Source: Betaproteobacteria bacterium
GTDB taxonomy: Bacteria > Pseudomonadota > Gammaproteobacteria > Burkholderiales > Sulfuricellaceae
NCBI GenBank assembly: GCA_021373185.1
Contig: JAJFTF010000024.1
Coordinates: 62,001 to 126,000 of the forward strand
Reading direction: 5' to 3'
DNA length: 64,000 nucleotides
Shown here: one piece after another, positions 34,613-43,644 of the stretch
How positions within the stretch are numbered: position 1 is the stretch's first letter
Layout: each line of letters begins with the position of its first letter
Made by a program: the position numbers and the translations under genes
The notes under the pieces: generated by a model
Database searches by the model: none
Told to the model about the DNA's origin: nothing
What the model saw: only the letters and a program-made list of their open reading frames with translations

Positions 34613-36148
34613 ATGCCGCCGTTCAAACACAAATATCTTGCAGTGGCCTTGGCCGGCGTCATGCTGGCCGGCGCGGCTCCCACCTTTGCCGCCGACCTGT
34701 CGCAGGCCGAGCTGATGAAAGAATTGCGCCGCTTGAGCGAGCGTATGGAAAAGCTGGAAGCCCGCAATATCGAGCTGGAGAGAAAGGCGCAAACTCCGCC
34801 GGCAAAATCGGAAGCAGAGCTGGCGCAGCGCATCAAGGCACTGGAAGAAAACAATGCCAAGATGGAGGCTGCACTCGACAGCGACCGCCTCAGCGAGAAA
34901 GATCCGGAAGTCGTCACGCGCCTGAAGGATATCGAAATTCGCACGCTATCCATGCAAAAGCAGGCGCGCGCGATTGAATCTTTGGAAGGCATCACGGCGG
35001 GCGCGAGCCTCACCATGGTGGCGCAGAGCGCCAACAAGTCGGCGGTTGCGGCAGGCAATGCAAGCAGCGCGCTCAACTATCGCGGCGATGTCTCGGTGAC
35101 CCTGCCGGGCGGCAGCATCGGCAATGCCGAAGGGAAAATTTTCACCCAGTTCCGGCTCGGTCAGGGTAGCGGGCTGGCGCTCAACAACACGTTGAGCAGC
35201 ACGCCCAACACCACCGCCTTCCAGCTCACCAACCCGAACGACTCCACCGCCATGCTCGCCCAAGCCTGGTACCAGATGGATATCCCGTTGCCGCTGGGCG
35301 GCCACAAGCCCAATTCCCGCGAGCACATGGAGGTCAACGTCGGCAAGATCGACCCGTTCGTGTTCTTCGACCAGAACTCGGCAGCGGACGACGAATCGTC
35401 CAAGTTCCTCAACAACGCCTTCGTCCACAACCCGCTGCTGGATTCCGGCGGCGGCGCGGGCGTGGACGCCTACGGCTTCACGCCGGGGGTGCGTCTCGCC
35501 TATCACAACGAAACCGGCAAGCCGGAATGGTGGCGGGCATCGCTGGGCGTGTTCGGCGCCGGTAGCGGCGCGGGCTACAACCGCACCTTCAGTTCGCCCT
35601 TCGTCATCGGCCAACTGGAATTCGGGCGTAAATCTTTCGGCGGCCTGGACGGAACTTATCGCCTGTACGCCTGGCGCAACGGCCAATCCAAGGCTTACCA
35701 GAATGAATCCGACACCGCCGTCGAGCTTCATGCCGGGTGGGGGGCGAGCATCGACCAGCGCGTCGGCGACGCCACGACGGTGTTCGGTCGCTACGGCAAG
35801 AGCCTGAACGGCAATGTGCGCTTCGATCAAGCATTGACACTGGGCGCGGAATTCGGCGGCAACTACTGGAGTCGAGGTGCGGACGGCGTGGGCGTGGCAT
35901 TGGGCTGGCTGCGCACCAGCAAGGATTTCCGCGACAACTCCAGCGCGCTCGATGTCAATGCCGACGGCACCGCTGATTTTGGTTATGCCGCCTCGGGTGC
36001 CGAACAACTCGCCGAAATTTATTACCGGATGCGCCTCAACAAGAACCTGGAACTGACCCCGGACTTCCAGTTGGTTCGCCAGCCCGGTGGCGACAATACC
36101 GCGTCGACCGCGAAGGTGATCGGTTTACGCGCCAAAGCGAGCTTCTGA
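34613..36148 (+). CDS. Outer-membrane porin with N-terminal coiled coil
   Basis: A 511-residue outer-membrane protein starting one base after the ftrA stop. A signal peptide (cleavage after TFA, about residue 27) is followed by a coiled coil (about 30-110; ELMKELRRLSERMEKLEARN) that could contact peptidoglycan, and then a beta barrel ending in Phe (GLRAKASF). EQLAEIYYRMRLNKNLELTP near the C-terminus resembles OprB-type carbohydrate porins. Its place within the iron cluster suggests it lets ferrous iron or a small chelate into the periplasm. That role is inference. Confidence 0.85.
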   Translation: MPPFKHKYLAVALAGVMLAGAAPTFAADLSQAELMKELRRLSERMEKLEARNIELERKAQTPPAKSEAELAQRIKALEENNAKMEAALDSDRLSEKDPEVVTRLKDIEIRTLSMQKQARAIESLEGITAGASLTMVAQSANKSAVAAGNASSALNYRGDVSVTLPGGSIGNAEGKIFTQFRLGQGSGLALNNTLSSTPNTTAFQLTNPNDSTAMLAQAWYQMDIPLPLGGHKPNSREHMEVNVGKIDPFVFFDQNSAADDESSKFLNNAFVHNPLLDSGGGAGVDAYGFTPGVRLAYHNETGKPEWWRASLGVFGAGSGAGYNRTFSSPFVIGQLEFGRKSFGGLDGTYRLYAWRNGQSKAYQNESDTAVELHAGWGASIDQRVGDATTVFGRYGKSLNGNVRFDQALTLGAEFGGNYWSRGADGVGVALGWLRTSKDFRDNSSALDVNADGTADFGYAASGAEQLAEIYYRMRLNKNLELTPDFQLVRQPGGDNTASTAKVIGLRAKASF

Positions 36149-36196
36149 GAAGGCTCTACCGCTGGCTCGCCGGCATTTACTTGAAGGAGAAACAAA

Positions 36197-36649
36197 ATGA
36201 ACCTCGATAAAACCAAAGCAATCGATCTGCTCAACAAAATCATGGAACTGGAATTGGCCGGCGTCGTGCGTTACACCCACTATGCGCTGATGGTATTCGG
36301 CTATAACCGCATCCCCATCGTGTCATGGTTGCAGGCCCAGGCGGATGAAGGGCTGATTCACGCCCGCCGCGCCGGCGAGCTGATCACTCATCTGGGCGGC
36401 CACCCTTCGCTTGCCATCGGGCCGTTGCTGGAGAGCAGCAAGCATGATGTCGGCGATATTTTGCGCGAATCGCTGGCGCATGAAACTGCGGCCCGGCAGT
36501 CTTACTACGAGCTGCTGGAAGTATCGCGCGACCGTTCCGTCCTGCTGGAGGACTATGCCCGCGAATTGATCAGCGAAGAGGAGCTGCATTTCGGCGAAGT
36601 GGACAAAATGTTGCGCACGCCCGGCTCCACCGGGACATTCTCGGCCTAG
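36197..36649 (+). CDS. Ferritin-like (bacterioferritin-type) protein
   Basis: A 150-residue four-helix protein with ferritin-type ligand motifs: helix 1 MELELAGVVRYTHY (about 16-29), helix 2 ADEGLIHARRAGE, helix 3 AHETAARQSYYEL and helix 4 SEEELHFGEVDKM. The spacing fits a di-iron centre as in bacterioferritin or Dps-like proteins. It lacks a signal peptide, so it should act in the cytoplasm, storing or oxidising iron that enters through FtrC. The ATG is preceded by GAAGGAGA. Confidence 0.88.
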   Translation: MNLDKTKAIDLLNKIMELELAGVVRYTHYALMVFGYNRIPIVSWLQAQADEGLIHARRAGELITHLGGHPSLAIGPLLESSKHDVGDILRESLAHETAARQSYYELLEVSRDRSVLLEDYARELISEEELHFGEVDKMLRTPGSTGTFSA

Positions 36650-36714
36650 ACCGGACTACGCATCCGCAACCGTGCGGGAGGGCATCGCGCCTCCCGCGAT
36701 GAGGGAGAAGCACC

Positions 36715-37077
36715 ATGATTTTTTGGCATTCCTGCAGTAGAACCTGGCACATCGCGGTCACTACCGCTTTAACCATTCTTCTAGTCCAGCCTCCAGCCGC
36801 GCTTGCGGAGGATATGCCGACCTTCCAGCTCACGGCGAAGAACGGGCATTTTTATCCTGAAACCATCGAAGCCCCAGCCGGGAAGAAATTCAGGATCGCC
36901 ATCAAGAACGAAGGCCCCGGCCCGGAAGAGTTCGAAAGCATCGAGCTGCGCAAGGAAACCGTGCTTGCGGTCGGCGTCACCCGGACATTGGTGTTCGCGC
37001 CGATGAAGCCGGGAATATACAAGTTTTTCGGCGAATTCCACCTGGATACCGCCAAGGGCCAGATCGTCGTCAAGTAG
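36715..37077 (+). CDS. ftrB: Periplasmic cupredoxin-like protein FtrB
   Basis: A 120-residue protein with a signal peptide (about 1-31, cleavage after ALA) and a cupredoxin fold (about 35-120, FRIAIKNEGPGPEEFESIEL). The mature part lacks Cys, so a type I blue copper site cannot form; H45 and H109 (EFHLDTAKG) could bind metal. In Bordetella FtrB is proposed to take part in ferrous iron oxidation before permeation. It lies 9 bases before ftrC. Confidence 0.88.
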   Translation: MIFWHSCSRTWHIAVTTALTILLVQPPAALAEDMPTFQLTAKNGHFYPETIEAPAGKKFRIAIKNEGPGPEEFESIELRKETVLAVGVTRTLVFAPMKPGIYKFFGEFHLDTAKGQIVVK

Positions 37078-37086
37078 GAGAACACT

Positions 37087-37914
37087 GTGGGCAATACGCT
37101 ATTCATCGTCTGGCGCGAAAGCGTCGAAGGCATTCTTGTGGTGGGCATCCTCTACGCTTGGCTCAAGGCACATCCCGAAGGTGCGCGCGGCATGCGCTAC
37201 CTGTGGGGCGGCGTGGCCGCCGGGTTGGCTCTGGCCGGACTGCTCGCGCTGGCCATGATGGGGGTATACAGCAGCCTGGACGGCGACGCGCTGGATTATT
37301 TCCAGCTCGGCATGATGCTCGTCGCTGCCGGGCTGATCACGCAGATGGTGTTCTGGATGCGCAGGCATGGCCGCGCTTTGAAAAAGCAATTGGAAGCCGA
37401 CCTGGACCGCGCTACCGGCGAGGCCAACTGGATGGGAGTGTCGGTCATCGCCATGCTCGCAGTCGGGCGCGAAAGCGCGGAAACCGTGATTTTTCTCTAC
37501 GGAAACGGGATGGGGCAGCAAGGCATGGCGCTCGCCCAGTTCCTCGGCGCCGCTGCGCTGGGCTTCGCGCTCGCGCTGCTCACTTTCTGGCTGCTGGTCA
37601 GGGGAGGGCGCAATCTGTCGTGGAAAAACTTCTTCCGCATCAGCGAAACCCTGCTCCTGCTGCTTGCCGCCGGCCTGCTGGTCGGCGGTGTGGAAAAAAT
37701 GATCGGCTACGACTGGATTCCGGCACTGGTCGATCCGGTGTGGGACTCTTCCTTTCTACTCGACGATAACGCCACCGTCGGCAACCTGGTCGCCACGCTC
37801 ACCGGCTATCGCTCCCACCCAGCACTGATGCTGGTACTGGCGTATACCGCGTACTGGGCGCTGGTGCTCGGCTGGCCGAAAATTTCCAAATCGACCGCCG
37901 ATGAACGCAGATAA
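37087..37914 (+). CDS. ftrC: FTR1-family iron permease FtrC
   Basis: A 275-residue inner-membrane permease with seven hydrophobic segments and the two iron-binding RExxE motifs of the family (RESVE, 10-14; RESAE, 128-132). It starts with GTG after GGAGAACACT. Iron passes through after ferrous oxidation by FtrA/FtrB. Its C-terminal residues ADERR and the TAA stop are made by a dispersed palindromic repeat (37894-37967), so the natural tail was replaced or extended. Confidence 0.94.
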   Translation: MGNTLFIVWRESVEGILVVGILYAWLKAHPEGARGMRYLWGGVAAGLALAGLLALAMMGVYSSLDGDALDYFQLGMMLVAAGLITQMVFWMRRHGRALKKQLEADLDRATGEANWMGVSVIAMLAVGRESAETVIFLYGNGMGQQGMALAQFLGAAALGFALALLTFWLLVRGGRNLSWKNFFRISETLLLLLAAGLLVGGVEKMIGYDWIPALVDPVWDSSFLLDDNATVGNLVATLTGYRSHPALMLVLAYTAYWALVLGWPKISKSTADERR

Positions 37915-37967
37915 ACGCCGATTCAGGATGCCCATCAGCTTTAATCGTCGGCGCTTATCGGCGGTTA
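37894..37967. repeat. Dispersed palindromic repeat at the end of ftrC
   Basis: ACCGCCGATGAACGCAGATA on the left faces GCGCTTATCGGCGGTTAA on the right as an imperfect inverted repeat. Sequences of this kind (GATGAACGCAGATAAACGC) are, as I recall, spread in many proteobacterial genomes. It overlaps the last 20 bases of ftrC and fills the gap before ftrD. Confidence 0.8.
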
Positions 37968-37988
37968 AAAACCCGCACTGAAAAAAAT

Positions 37989-39404
37989 ATGGAAATGGAA
38001 CAACCGATATTTTTCCAGCCCATGGCGCTCCGGCCCGCTTCGCGCCTGCAGCGCCTGGGCGATGCCATGCAGCGCCACCGCCGCTTCATTCTCGGCATTC
38101 AGTGGGCCGTCGTGGCGTTCTATCTGGCGCTGGTGACGGTGCCGGCTTTTCTTCCCTTACCGGGAACCGGCTCCAACGTGCTGAACAACCTCACCCTGCT
38201 CGCCCAGTTCATGTTCTGGGGCATCTGGTGGCCATTCGTCATCATTTCCACGCTCACACTGGGGCGAGTGTGGTGCGGCGTTTTCTGCCCGGAAGGCACG
38301 CTCACCGAGCTCGCCAGCCGCCACGGCCTTGGCCGTCCGGTGCCGCGCTGGCTGAAATGGGGCGGCTGGCCGTTCGCCGCCTTCGTCATCACTACGGTGT
38401 ACGGCCAATTGGTCAGCGTCTACGAATATCCCAAGGCCGTCCTGCTGGTACTGGGCGGCTCCACCGTCGTCGCCGTCGCTGTCGGCTTCATTTATGGCAA
38501 GAGCAAGCGCGTCTGGTGCCGACACTTGTGCCCGGTTTCCGGCGTATTTGTCCTGCTTGCACGACTAGCACCGGTACATTTCAGCGTCGCCCGTGAACAA
38601 TGGGACATCGCTGCCATGAACCATCCTGCTCCGGTCGACTGCGCCCCTCTGATCGACATGCGGCGCATGAAAAGCGGCGCGCAGTGCCACATGTGCGGAC
38701 GCTGCAGCGGCCATCGCGACGCCGTCACCCTCGCCGCGCGCCTGCCGGGCGCCGAGATCGCCAACCTGAAACCTGTCGAAGCCAGCGCATGGGAAGCCCG
38801 GCTACTGGTATTCGGCATCATCGGCACGGCGGTGGGGGCATTCCAGTGGTCGTCCTCACCGTGGTTCGTGGCAATCAAGACCCGCGTCGCCGAATGGCTG
38901 ATCGAGCGCGACTCCTTCGCCCTGCTTCAGGACAACGCGCCCTGGTGGCTGATGACCCATTACCCGGAAGCCAACGACGTGTTCACCTGGCTCGACGGCA
39001 TCGGCGTGCTCGCCTATATCGGCGCCATGGCGCTGGTTCTGGGCGGCTGGATCACCCTCTGGCTACGTTCCGCCGGTGCGCTGCTACCGGGCTGCAATAC
39101 AAAACAAAATGCGCACTGGCTCGCCTATGCACTCATCCCGATGGGCGGATTGGGCGTGTTTCTTGGGCTGTCATCCCTTACCGTTACCCTGCTCAAGGCA
39201 GAAGGGCTGGCCATGTCCTGGCTGCCAGAAACACGTGGCGCGCTGCTGGTACTGGCTGCACTATGGAGCCTGGGGCTCGGTGGACGCATGCTGTTCGCCC
39301 TGCCCGGCACGTCCCGCGTGGCAAGACTGGCGGCGCTGGCATGCCTCGCCATGGCCATTGCCGGCATCTTGCTGCCATGGGTTTTCCTGTTTTACCTCTG
39401 GTAG
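37989..39404 (+). CDS. ftrD: Membrane polyferredoxin FtrD
   Basis: A 471-residue inner-membrane protein with NapH/CcoG-like architecture: a first helix (about 37-58), then a 4Fe-4S site CGVFCPEGT (about 96-104), CRHLCPVSG (about 178-186) and MCGRCSGHRDA (about 235-245), and five or more helices in the C-terminal half. FtrD is thought to accept the electron released when Fe2+ is oxidised by FtrA/FtrB and pass it to the quinone pool. It lies after the repeat at the end of ftrC; its ribosome binding site is weak. Confidence 0.9.
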   Translation: MEMEQPIFFQPMALRPASRLQRLGDAMQRHRRFILGIQWAVVAFYLALVTVPAFLPLPGTGSNVLNNLTLLAQFMFWGIWWPFVIISTLTLGRVWCGVFCPEGTLTELASRHGLGRPVPRWLKWGGWPFAAFVITTVYGQLVSVYEYPKAVLLVLGGSTVVAVAVGFIYGKSKRVWCRHLCPVSGVFVLLARLAPVHFSVAREQWDIAAMNHPAPVDCAPLIDMRRMKSGAQCHMCGRCSGHRDAVTLAARLPGAEIANLKPVEASAWEARLLVFGIIGTAVGAFQWSSSPWFVAIKTRVAEWLIERDSFALLQDNAPWWLMTHYPEANDVFTWLDGIGVLAYIGAMALVLGGWITLWLRSAGALLPGCNTKQNAHWLAYALIPMGGLGVFLGLSSLTVTLLKAEGLAMSWLPETRGALLVLAALWSLGLGGRMLFALPGTSRVARLAALACLAMAIAGILLPWVFLFYLW

Positions 39405-39610
39405 CCTCGCCTTCCCACATTCCGGCCAGATCAGAAAACGGAAAAAATCACATGCCAAATCACAAGAGAATTGCCAGACACCCCTAGGTGACTGGCTTTG
39501 AGCGCATTGCTTTCCGTTTTTCGGAGCGCCCCATAAATAATGCCTTATCCTGAAAAATATGCCGCAAATGAACTAGACTGAAAACACTTATCGGGAGAGC
39601 AAAAATCGAC

Positions 39611-40699
39611 ATGAGCGCCAACCACCCCGCCCGCTGGTGGCACAAACTCGACGATGGTCGCATCCAGTGCGACCTGTGCCCACGCGACTGCAAGCTGCAC
39701 GAGGGGCAGCGCGGTCTGTGTTTCGTGCGCATGGTCGAGGGCGACCGGATGGTGCTGACCACTTATGGCCGCTCCTCCGGCTTCTGCATCGACCCGATCG
39801 AGAAAAAGCCGCTCAACCATTTCTATCCCGGATCGAGCATCTTCTCTTTCGGCACTGCGGGCTGCAACCTGGCCTGCAAATTCTGCCAGAACTGGGACAT
39901 CAGCAAGGCGAAGGACATGGATCGCCTGATGGACCAAGCCTCGCCCGAAGCCATCGCCGCCGCCGCCAAGGCGCACGATTGCAAGAGCGTGGCCTTTACC
40001 TACAACGACCCGGTGGTTTTCGCCGAATACGCCATGGACACCGCCGATGCGTGCCACGCCCTCGGCATCAAGACCGTGGCAGTCACCGCCGGCTACATGC
40101 ACGACCAGGCAAGGCGCGAGTTCTACGCCAAAATGGATGCCGCCAATGTCGATCTGAAGGGCTTTACCGATAGCTTCTACGGCAAGCTGTGCAGCGGCCA
40201 TCTCCAGCCGGTACTCGATACGCTGGTCTATTTGCGGCGCGAGACGAATGTCTGGCTTGAGATCACCACCCTGCTGATCCCCGGCCAAAACGATACCGGC
40301 GAGGAACTCACCGCACTGAGCCGCTGGGTATTCAATGAACTGGGGGCGGACGTGCCGCTGCACTTTTCCGCCTTCCATCCCGATTACAAGATGGTTGACG
40401 TACCACCGACGCCTTCGGCGACCCTTTCCCGCGCACGCAGCATCGCGATGGATGAAGGGCTGCGCTACGTTTATACCGGCAATGTGCACGATCCGCAGGG
40501 GGAAACCACCTATTGCCCCTCCTGCAAGACGCCACTGATCGAACGCGACTGGTACCAGATCAACACCTACCATCTGACCGACGACGGGCACTGCCCGAAA
40601 TGCGGCGCGGCGATCGCCGGGCGCTTTGAGAAATTCACCGGAGCATTCGGGTCACGGCGCATCCCGGTGATAATGAGCAACTTTCGGCTCCGCCCATGA
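39611..40699 (+). CDS. amrS: AmmeMemoRadiSam system radical SAM enzyme
   Basis: A 362-residue radical SAM protein. CDLCPRDC (20-27) and GLC precede the radical SAM motif CNLACKFC (C85, C89, C92). The core continues to about residue 290, and a C-terminal zinc ribbon follows (CPSCKTPL and CPKCGAAI). It matches AmrS, the radical SAM partner of AMMECR1 and Memo proteins, whose shared reaction is unknown to me. Neither partner is in this window. Promoter-like sequence in the 206-base gap upstream is not clear. Confidence 0.92.
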   Translation: MSANHPARWWHKLDDGRIQCDLCPRDCKLHEGQRGLCFVRMVEGDRMVLTTYGRSSGFCIDPIEKKPLNHFYPGSSIFSFGTAGCNLACKFCQNWDISKAKDMDRLMDQASPEAIAAAAKAHDCKSVAFTYNDPVVFAEYAMDTADACHALGIKTVAVTAGYMHDQARREFYAKMDAANVDLKGFTDSFYGKLCSGHLQPVLDTLVYLRRETNVWLEITTLLIPGQNDTGEELTALSRWVFNELGADVPLHFSAFHPDYKMVDVPPTPSATLSRARSIAMDEGLRYVYTGNVHDPQGETTYCPSCKTPLIERDWYQINTYHLTDDGHCPKCGAAIAGRFEKFTGAFGSRRIPVIMSNFRLRP

Positions 40700-40737
40700 T
40701 TTCCGAACTGGCCGGGCATCGCGAATAGCCGGCAAAT

Positions 40738-41370
40738 TTATGCCGCGTCGCGGCGCAGGATCGAGATAACCTCTTCGTCCTCCACCTGCGGGAAATCCAT
40801 GTAAAACTGGCCGACCGCCTGAAACCATTCCGGGGTTTCCAGGCACACTACCTCGTCGGCATATTGTCTGATTTTTTCCAGGGTATCCGGCGGCGAAACC
40901 GGCACGGCGCAAATCAGTTTCTGCGGGTTCTTCGCCCGCAGCGAATGCAGCGCCGAAATCATGGTCGCCCCCGTGGCAAGGCCGTCGTCGAGCACGATCA
41001 CGATCCGCCCGGCCGGGTCGATGGGCGGCCTGATGGGCGTGTACTGGGCGCGGCGGCTGCGCATGGTTGCCATTTGCGCCCGTTTCTCGGTTTCGAGATA
41101 CTCGGAATTAGCGCCTGACTGAGCCGCATAATCCGCAACGTAGGTCCAGCCACCTTCGTCCACCGAACCGACCGCGAACTCCGGGCTGAACGGCGCGCGC
41201 AGTTTCCTCACCAGCACCACGTCCAGTTCGCCGCCCAGCGCATCGGCAACAATCCGGCCCATCGGCACCGCGCCGCGCGGGATCGCCAGTACCAGCGGAT
41301 TTTTTCCCTTATAGGCGGCCAACCGCTCAACCAAGCGGCGGGCGGCTTCATCGCGATCTCTGAAGGGCAT
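40738..41370 (-). CDS. Phosphoribosyltransferase-domain protein
   Basis: A 210-residue protein of the type I PRTase fold with the PRPP loop VIVLDDGLATGATM (about 109-122) and an N-terminal AIPRGAVPMGRIVADALGGELDVVLVRKLRAPFSPEFAVG-type region (residues about 28-66). Such 'predicted phosphoribosyltransferases' resemble ComF/Apt domains, but the base substrate is unknown. It is convergent with amrS and lies downstream of the kinase gene on the same strand. Confidence 0.88.
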   Translation of the reverse strand: MPFRDRDEAARRLVERLAAYKGKNPLVLAIPRGAVPMGRIVADALGGELDVVLVRKLRAPFSPEFAVGSVDEGGWTYVADYAAQSGANSEYLETEKRAQMATMRSRRAQYTPIRPPIDPAGRIVIVLDDGLATGATMISALHSLRAKNPQKLICAVPVSPPDTLEKIRQYADEVVCLETPEWFQAVGQFYMDFPQVEDEEVISILRRDAA

Positions 41371-41406
41371 GGCCCACTCCTTGCGACAATGAACACAGAT
41401 TTAATT

Positions 41407-42798
41407 CTAGTCATTCCCGTGAGATAAGTTGACGGGCAGGACAATTTCGACGCACAAACCGCCGCCCACGAGATTTGACGCGCGGATGGTTCCGCCATGA
41501 GCTTCTACGACACGTCGTGAAATAGCCAAACCCAAGCCATGGCCATCGGTGCTGTTAGTCATTTCCTTGCCACGAAAAAACGGCTCGAAGATTTCGCGCA
41601 GATCCCCCTCCGAGATGCCCGAACCCTGATCGGTGACGGAAAGATACAAACTATGGCCGCGCGCATCCAATCGGGCGTCCACGGTCACGTTGCCGCCTTC
41701 AGGCGTATGCTTCACTGCATTGCGGATCACATTCTCGATGGCACGATGCAGTAATTCGGCATTCCCCCTGACAACCGCTTCGCCGCTACCTGTGAATGCT
41801 ACCGTACGTCCATGCGCTTCCGCCTCAAAACGGGCATCATTGATGACATCGGCAACGAGTTCCGCCATATTGATTTCTTCTTCCATCGACCCCGTGACGC
41901 CGGCTTCAAGCCGGGAAAGCGTCAGCAATTCGCCAACCAGTTTGTCCATGCGCACGCCTTCTCGTTCGATGCGCTCCAGAAATGCCTCCAGCTTTTCCGG
42001 TTGCTGCCGCGCCAAACCAATTGCCGCCTGCAGCCTGGCCAAGGGCGAGCGCAATTCATGCGAAACATCGTGAAGAAGCCGCCGCTGGCCATCCATCAAG
42101 GCAAAAAGATGGCTGGCCATGCTGTCAAAATCGCGGCCAAGATCGGCCAGTTCGTCGCGACGCTTACCCATGGCCGGCCCCAGACGCACGGCCAAATTTC
42201 CCGTAGCGGCGGCCTCGAATGCCGAATGCAGATTGCGGATGGGTTTCGAGAAATACCAGGCCAGCAATGCGGCAAAAATCAGGCTGGCCAGCATCGCGGC
42301 GAGAATCGGCTCAATCGGGATATGGCGCCCATCGGGAGGAGGCGGCCCGTTACCGTCAGGATGCCGACCATTTGGAGGGTGGCCGGCATCGGGCCGATTC
42401 CCCGGCAAGGGCAAAAACAGCAGGTACACATGTCCATCCACACCATTGACCTTGCGAATTGCCGGAGGAAAGGGAGCAGCCTCAAGAGCCTGCCGGACTT
42501 GTTCAATCATGGCGGAATCGACCTTTCGCCCGAGGAGTTCCCGATTTTTCTCGTCAACCGCATAAACCTTCGGTTGCGTCACGTCTCCCAGCAAACCGCG
42601 CAATGCCGGTGCGCCGCCATATTGCAATGTGGCGGCGGCGGCTTCGACAAGAAAGCCTGCTGGCGGACTTCTGTCTATACCTGCCTGCTTTGTGTCCATG
42701 GCGCGATGTTCCAGCCAGAACGTGATGCTGACGCCAACGATGGTCGTCAGTTGCGCCAGCCAGATAAAGAAGAAAAATTTCCAGAACAACCGCCCCAC
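41407..42798 (-). CDS. CpxA-like sensor histidine kinase
   Basis: A 463-residue inner-membrane kinase with GTG start behind AAGGAG, which lies in the regulator's last codons. It has two membrane helices (about 8-29 and 163-183), a periplasmic sensor (about 30-160) that ends in an unusual Gly/Pro/His/Asn-rich stretch (PDAGHPPNGRHPDGNGPPPP), a HAMP domain, the acceptor H247 (SHELRSPLARL) and an ATPase domain (N box NVIRNAVKHTP, G box DQGSGI, HGLGLAISRRV). It resembles CpxA. The His-rich stretch might sense a metal; this is inference. Confidence 0.93.
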   Translation of the reverse strand: MGRLFWKFFFFIWLAQLTTIVGVSITFWLEHRAMDTKQAGIDRSPPAGFLVEAAAATLQYGGAPALRGLLGDVTQPKVYAVDEKNRELLGRKVDSAMIEQVRQALEAAPFPPAIRKVNGVDGHVYLLFLPLPGNRPDAGHPPNGRHPDGNGPPPPDGRHIPIEPILAAMLASLIFAALLAWYFSKPIRNLHSAFEAAATGNLAVRLGPAMGKRRDELADLGRDFDSMASHLFALMDGQRRLLHDVSHELRSPLARLQAAIGLARQQPEKLEAFLERIEREGVRMDKLVGELLTLSRLEAGVTGSMEEEINMAELVADVINDARFEAEAHGRTVAFTGSGEAVVRGNAELLHRAIENVIRNAVKHTPEGGNVTVDARLDARGHSLYLSVTDQGSGISEGDLREIFEPFFRGKEMTNSTDGHGLGLAISRRVVEAHGGTIRASNLVGGGLCVEIVLPVNLSHGND

Positions 42799-42802
42799 GC
42801 CC

Positions 42803-43498
42803 TTACTCCTTGATGAACTGGTAGCCCTGGCGAAACACGGTCTGGATACAGGATCGACCGTCCTCCAGGGTACCCAGCTTGTGGCGGATGCTGCTCAAAT
42901 GCACATCGATGCTGCGGTCGAAACGGGCCAGCGACCGGCCCAAGCCCTGCTCGGACAGCACGGTCTTGCTGACGGTTCGGCCCGCGTTGCGCACCAGCAC
43001 TTCGAGAAGGTTAAACTCGGTACTGGTGAAATCCAGCGGCCTGCCGGCCCATTCGGCGCGGCGTTGTTCCGGCCACATCGTTAACTGGCTGGCCGCAAGC
43101 GGCGTCAAAGGCTCTTCGACCGAAAAGGAAGGTTGGGTTCTGCGCAGGATGGCGCGGATACGGGCAACCAGCTCCCGTGGCGTGCAAGGCTTGGGAACAT
43201 AATCGTCAGCGCCGAGTTCGAGGCCGACGATGCGATCCATGTCATCGCCTCTGGCGGTCAACATCAGCACCGGCATGCGACTGCTCGCCCGGATGCACTT
43301 CAAGACCTCGATGCCGTTCATGCGCGGCATCATCACATCAAGGACGGCGACATCGTGCCTCCCGGACAGCGCCTCGGCAATGCCTTCCTCGCCATTATTT
43401 GCGGCGGTCACGTCGAAACCCTCCTGCTCCAGATACGCCTTGAGCAGATCAACGAGTTCGACATCGTCATCGACCAGCAGAATCTTCGTCATTGGCAT
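42803..43498 (-). CDS. CpxR-like response regulator
   Basis: A 231-residue OmpR-type regulator: receiver (DDD at 10-12, phospho-acceptor D54 in AVLDVMMPRMNG, K in VPKPCTPRELV) and winged-helix domain (FTSTEFNLLEVLVRN; RFDRSIDVHLSSIRHKLG). It precedes its kinase by 4 bases. ATG 43498 has GGAAAA close by; ATG 43492 is an alternative. The upstream gap is long (43499-44140), so it may be autoregulated from there. Confidence 0.93.
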   Translation of the reverse strand: MPMTKILLVDDDVELVDLLKAYLEQEGFDVTAANNGEEGIAEALSGRHDVAVLDVMMPRMNGIEVLKCIRASSRMPVLMLTARGDDMDRIVGLELGADDYVPKPCTPRELVARIRAILRRTQPSFSVEEPLTPLAASQLTMWPEQRRAEWAGRPLDFTSTEFNLLEVLVRNAGRTVSKTVLSEQGLGRSLARFDRSIDVHLSSIRHKLGTLEDGRSCIQTVFRQGYQFIKE

Positions 43499-43644
43499 GC
43501 ATTTTTCCGGTTTTTCTGTCTGCGCCATCATAGCGAAGCACTGCGGCGGGGAACAGCATTGGGAGGAAACCTTTACCCAATTTTACAGCTTCCCCGGCAC
43601 ATCCTGCCCGCAGGAAATTTCTGGCCTGATTCGGAGAGGGCAAC

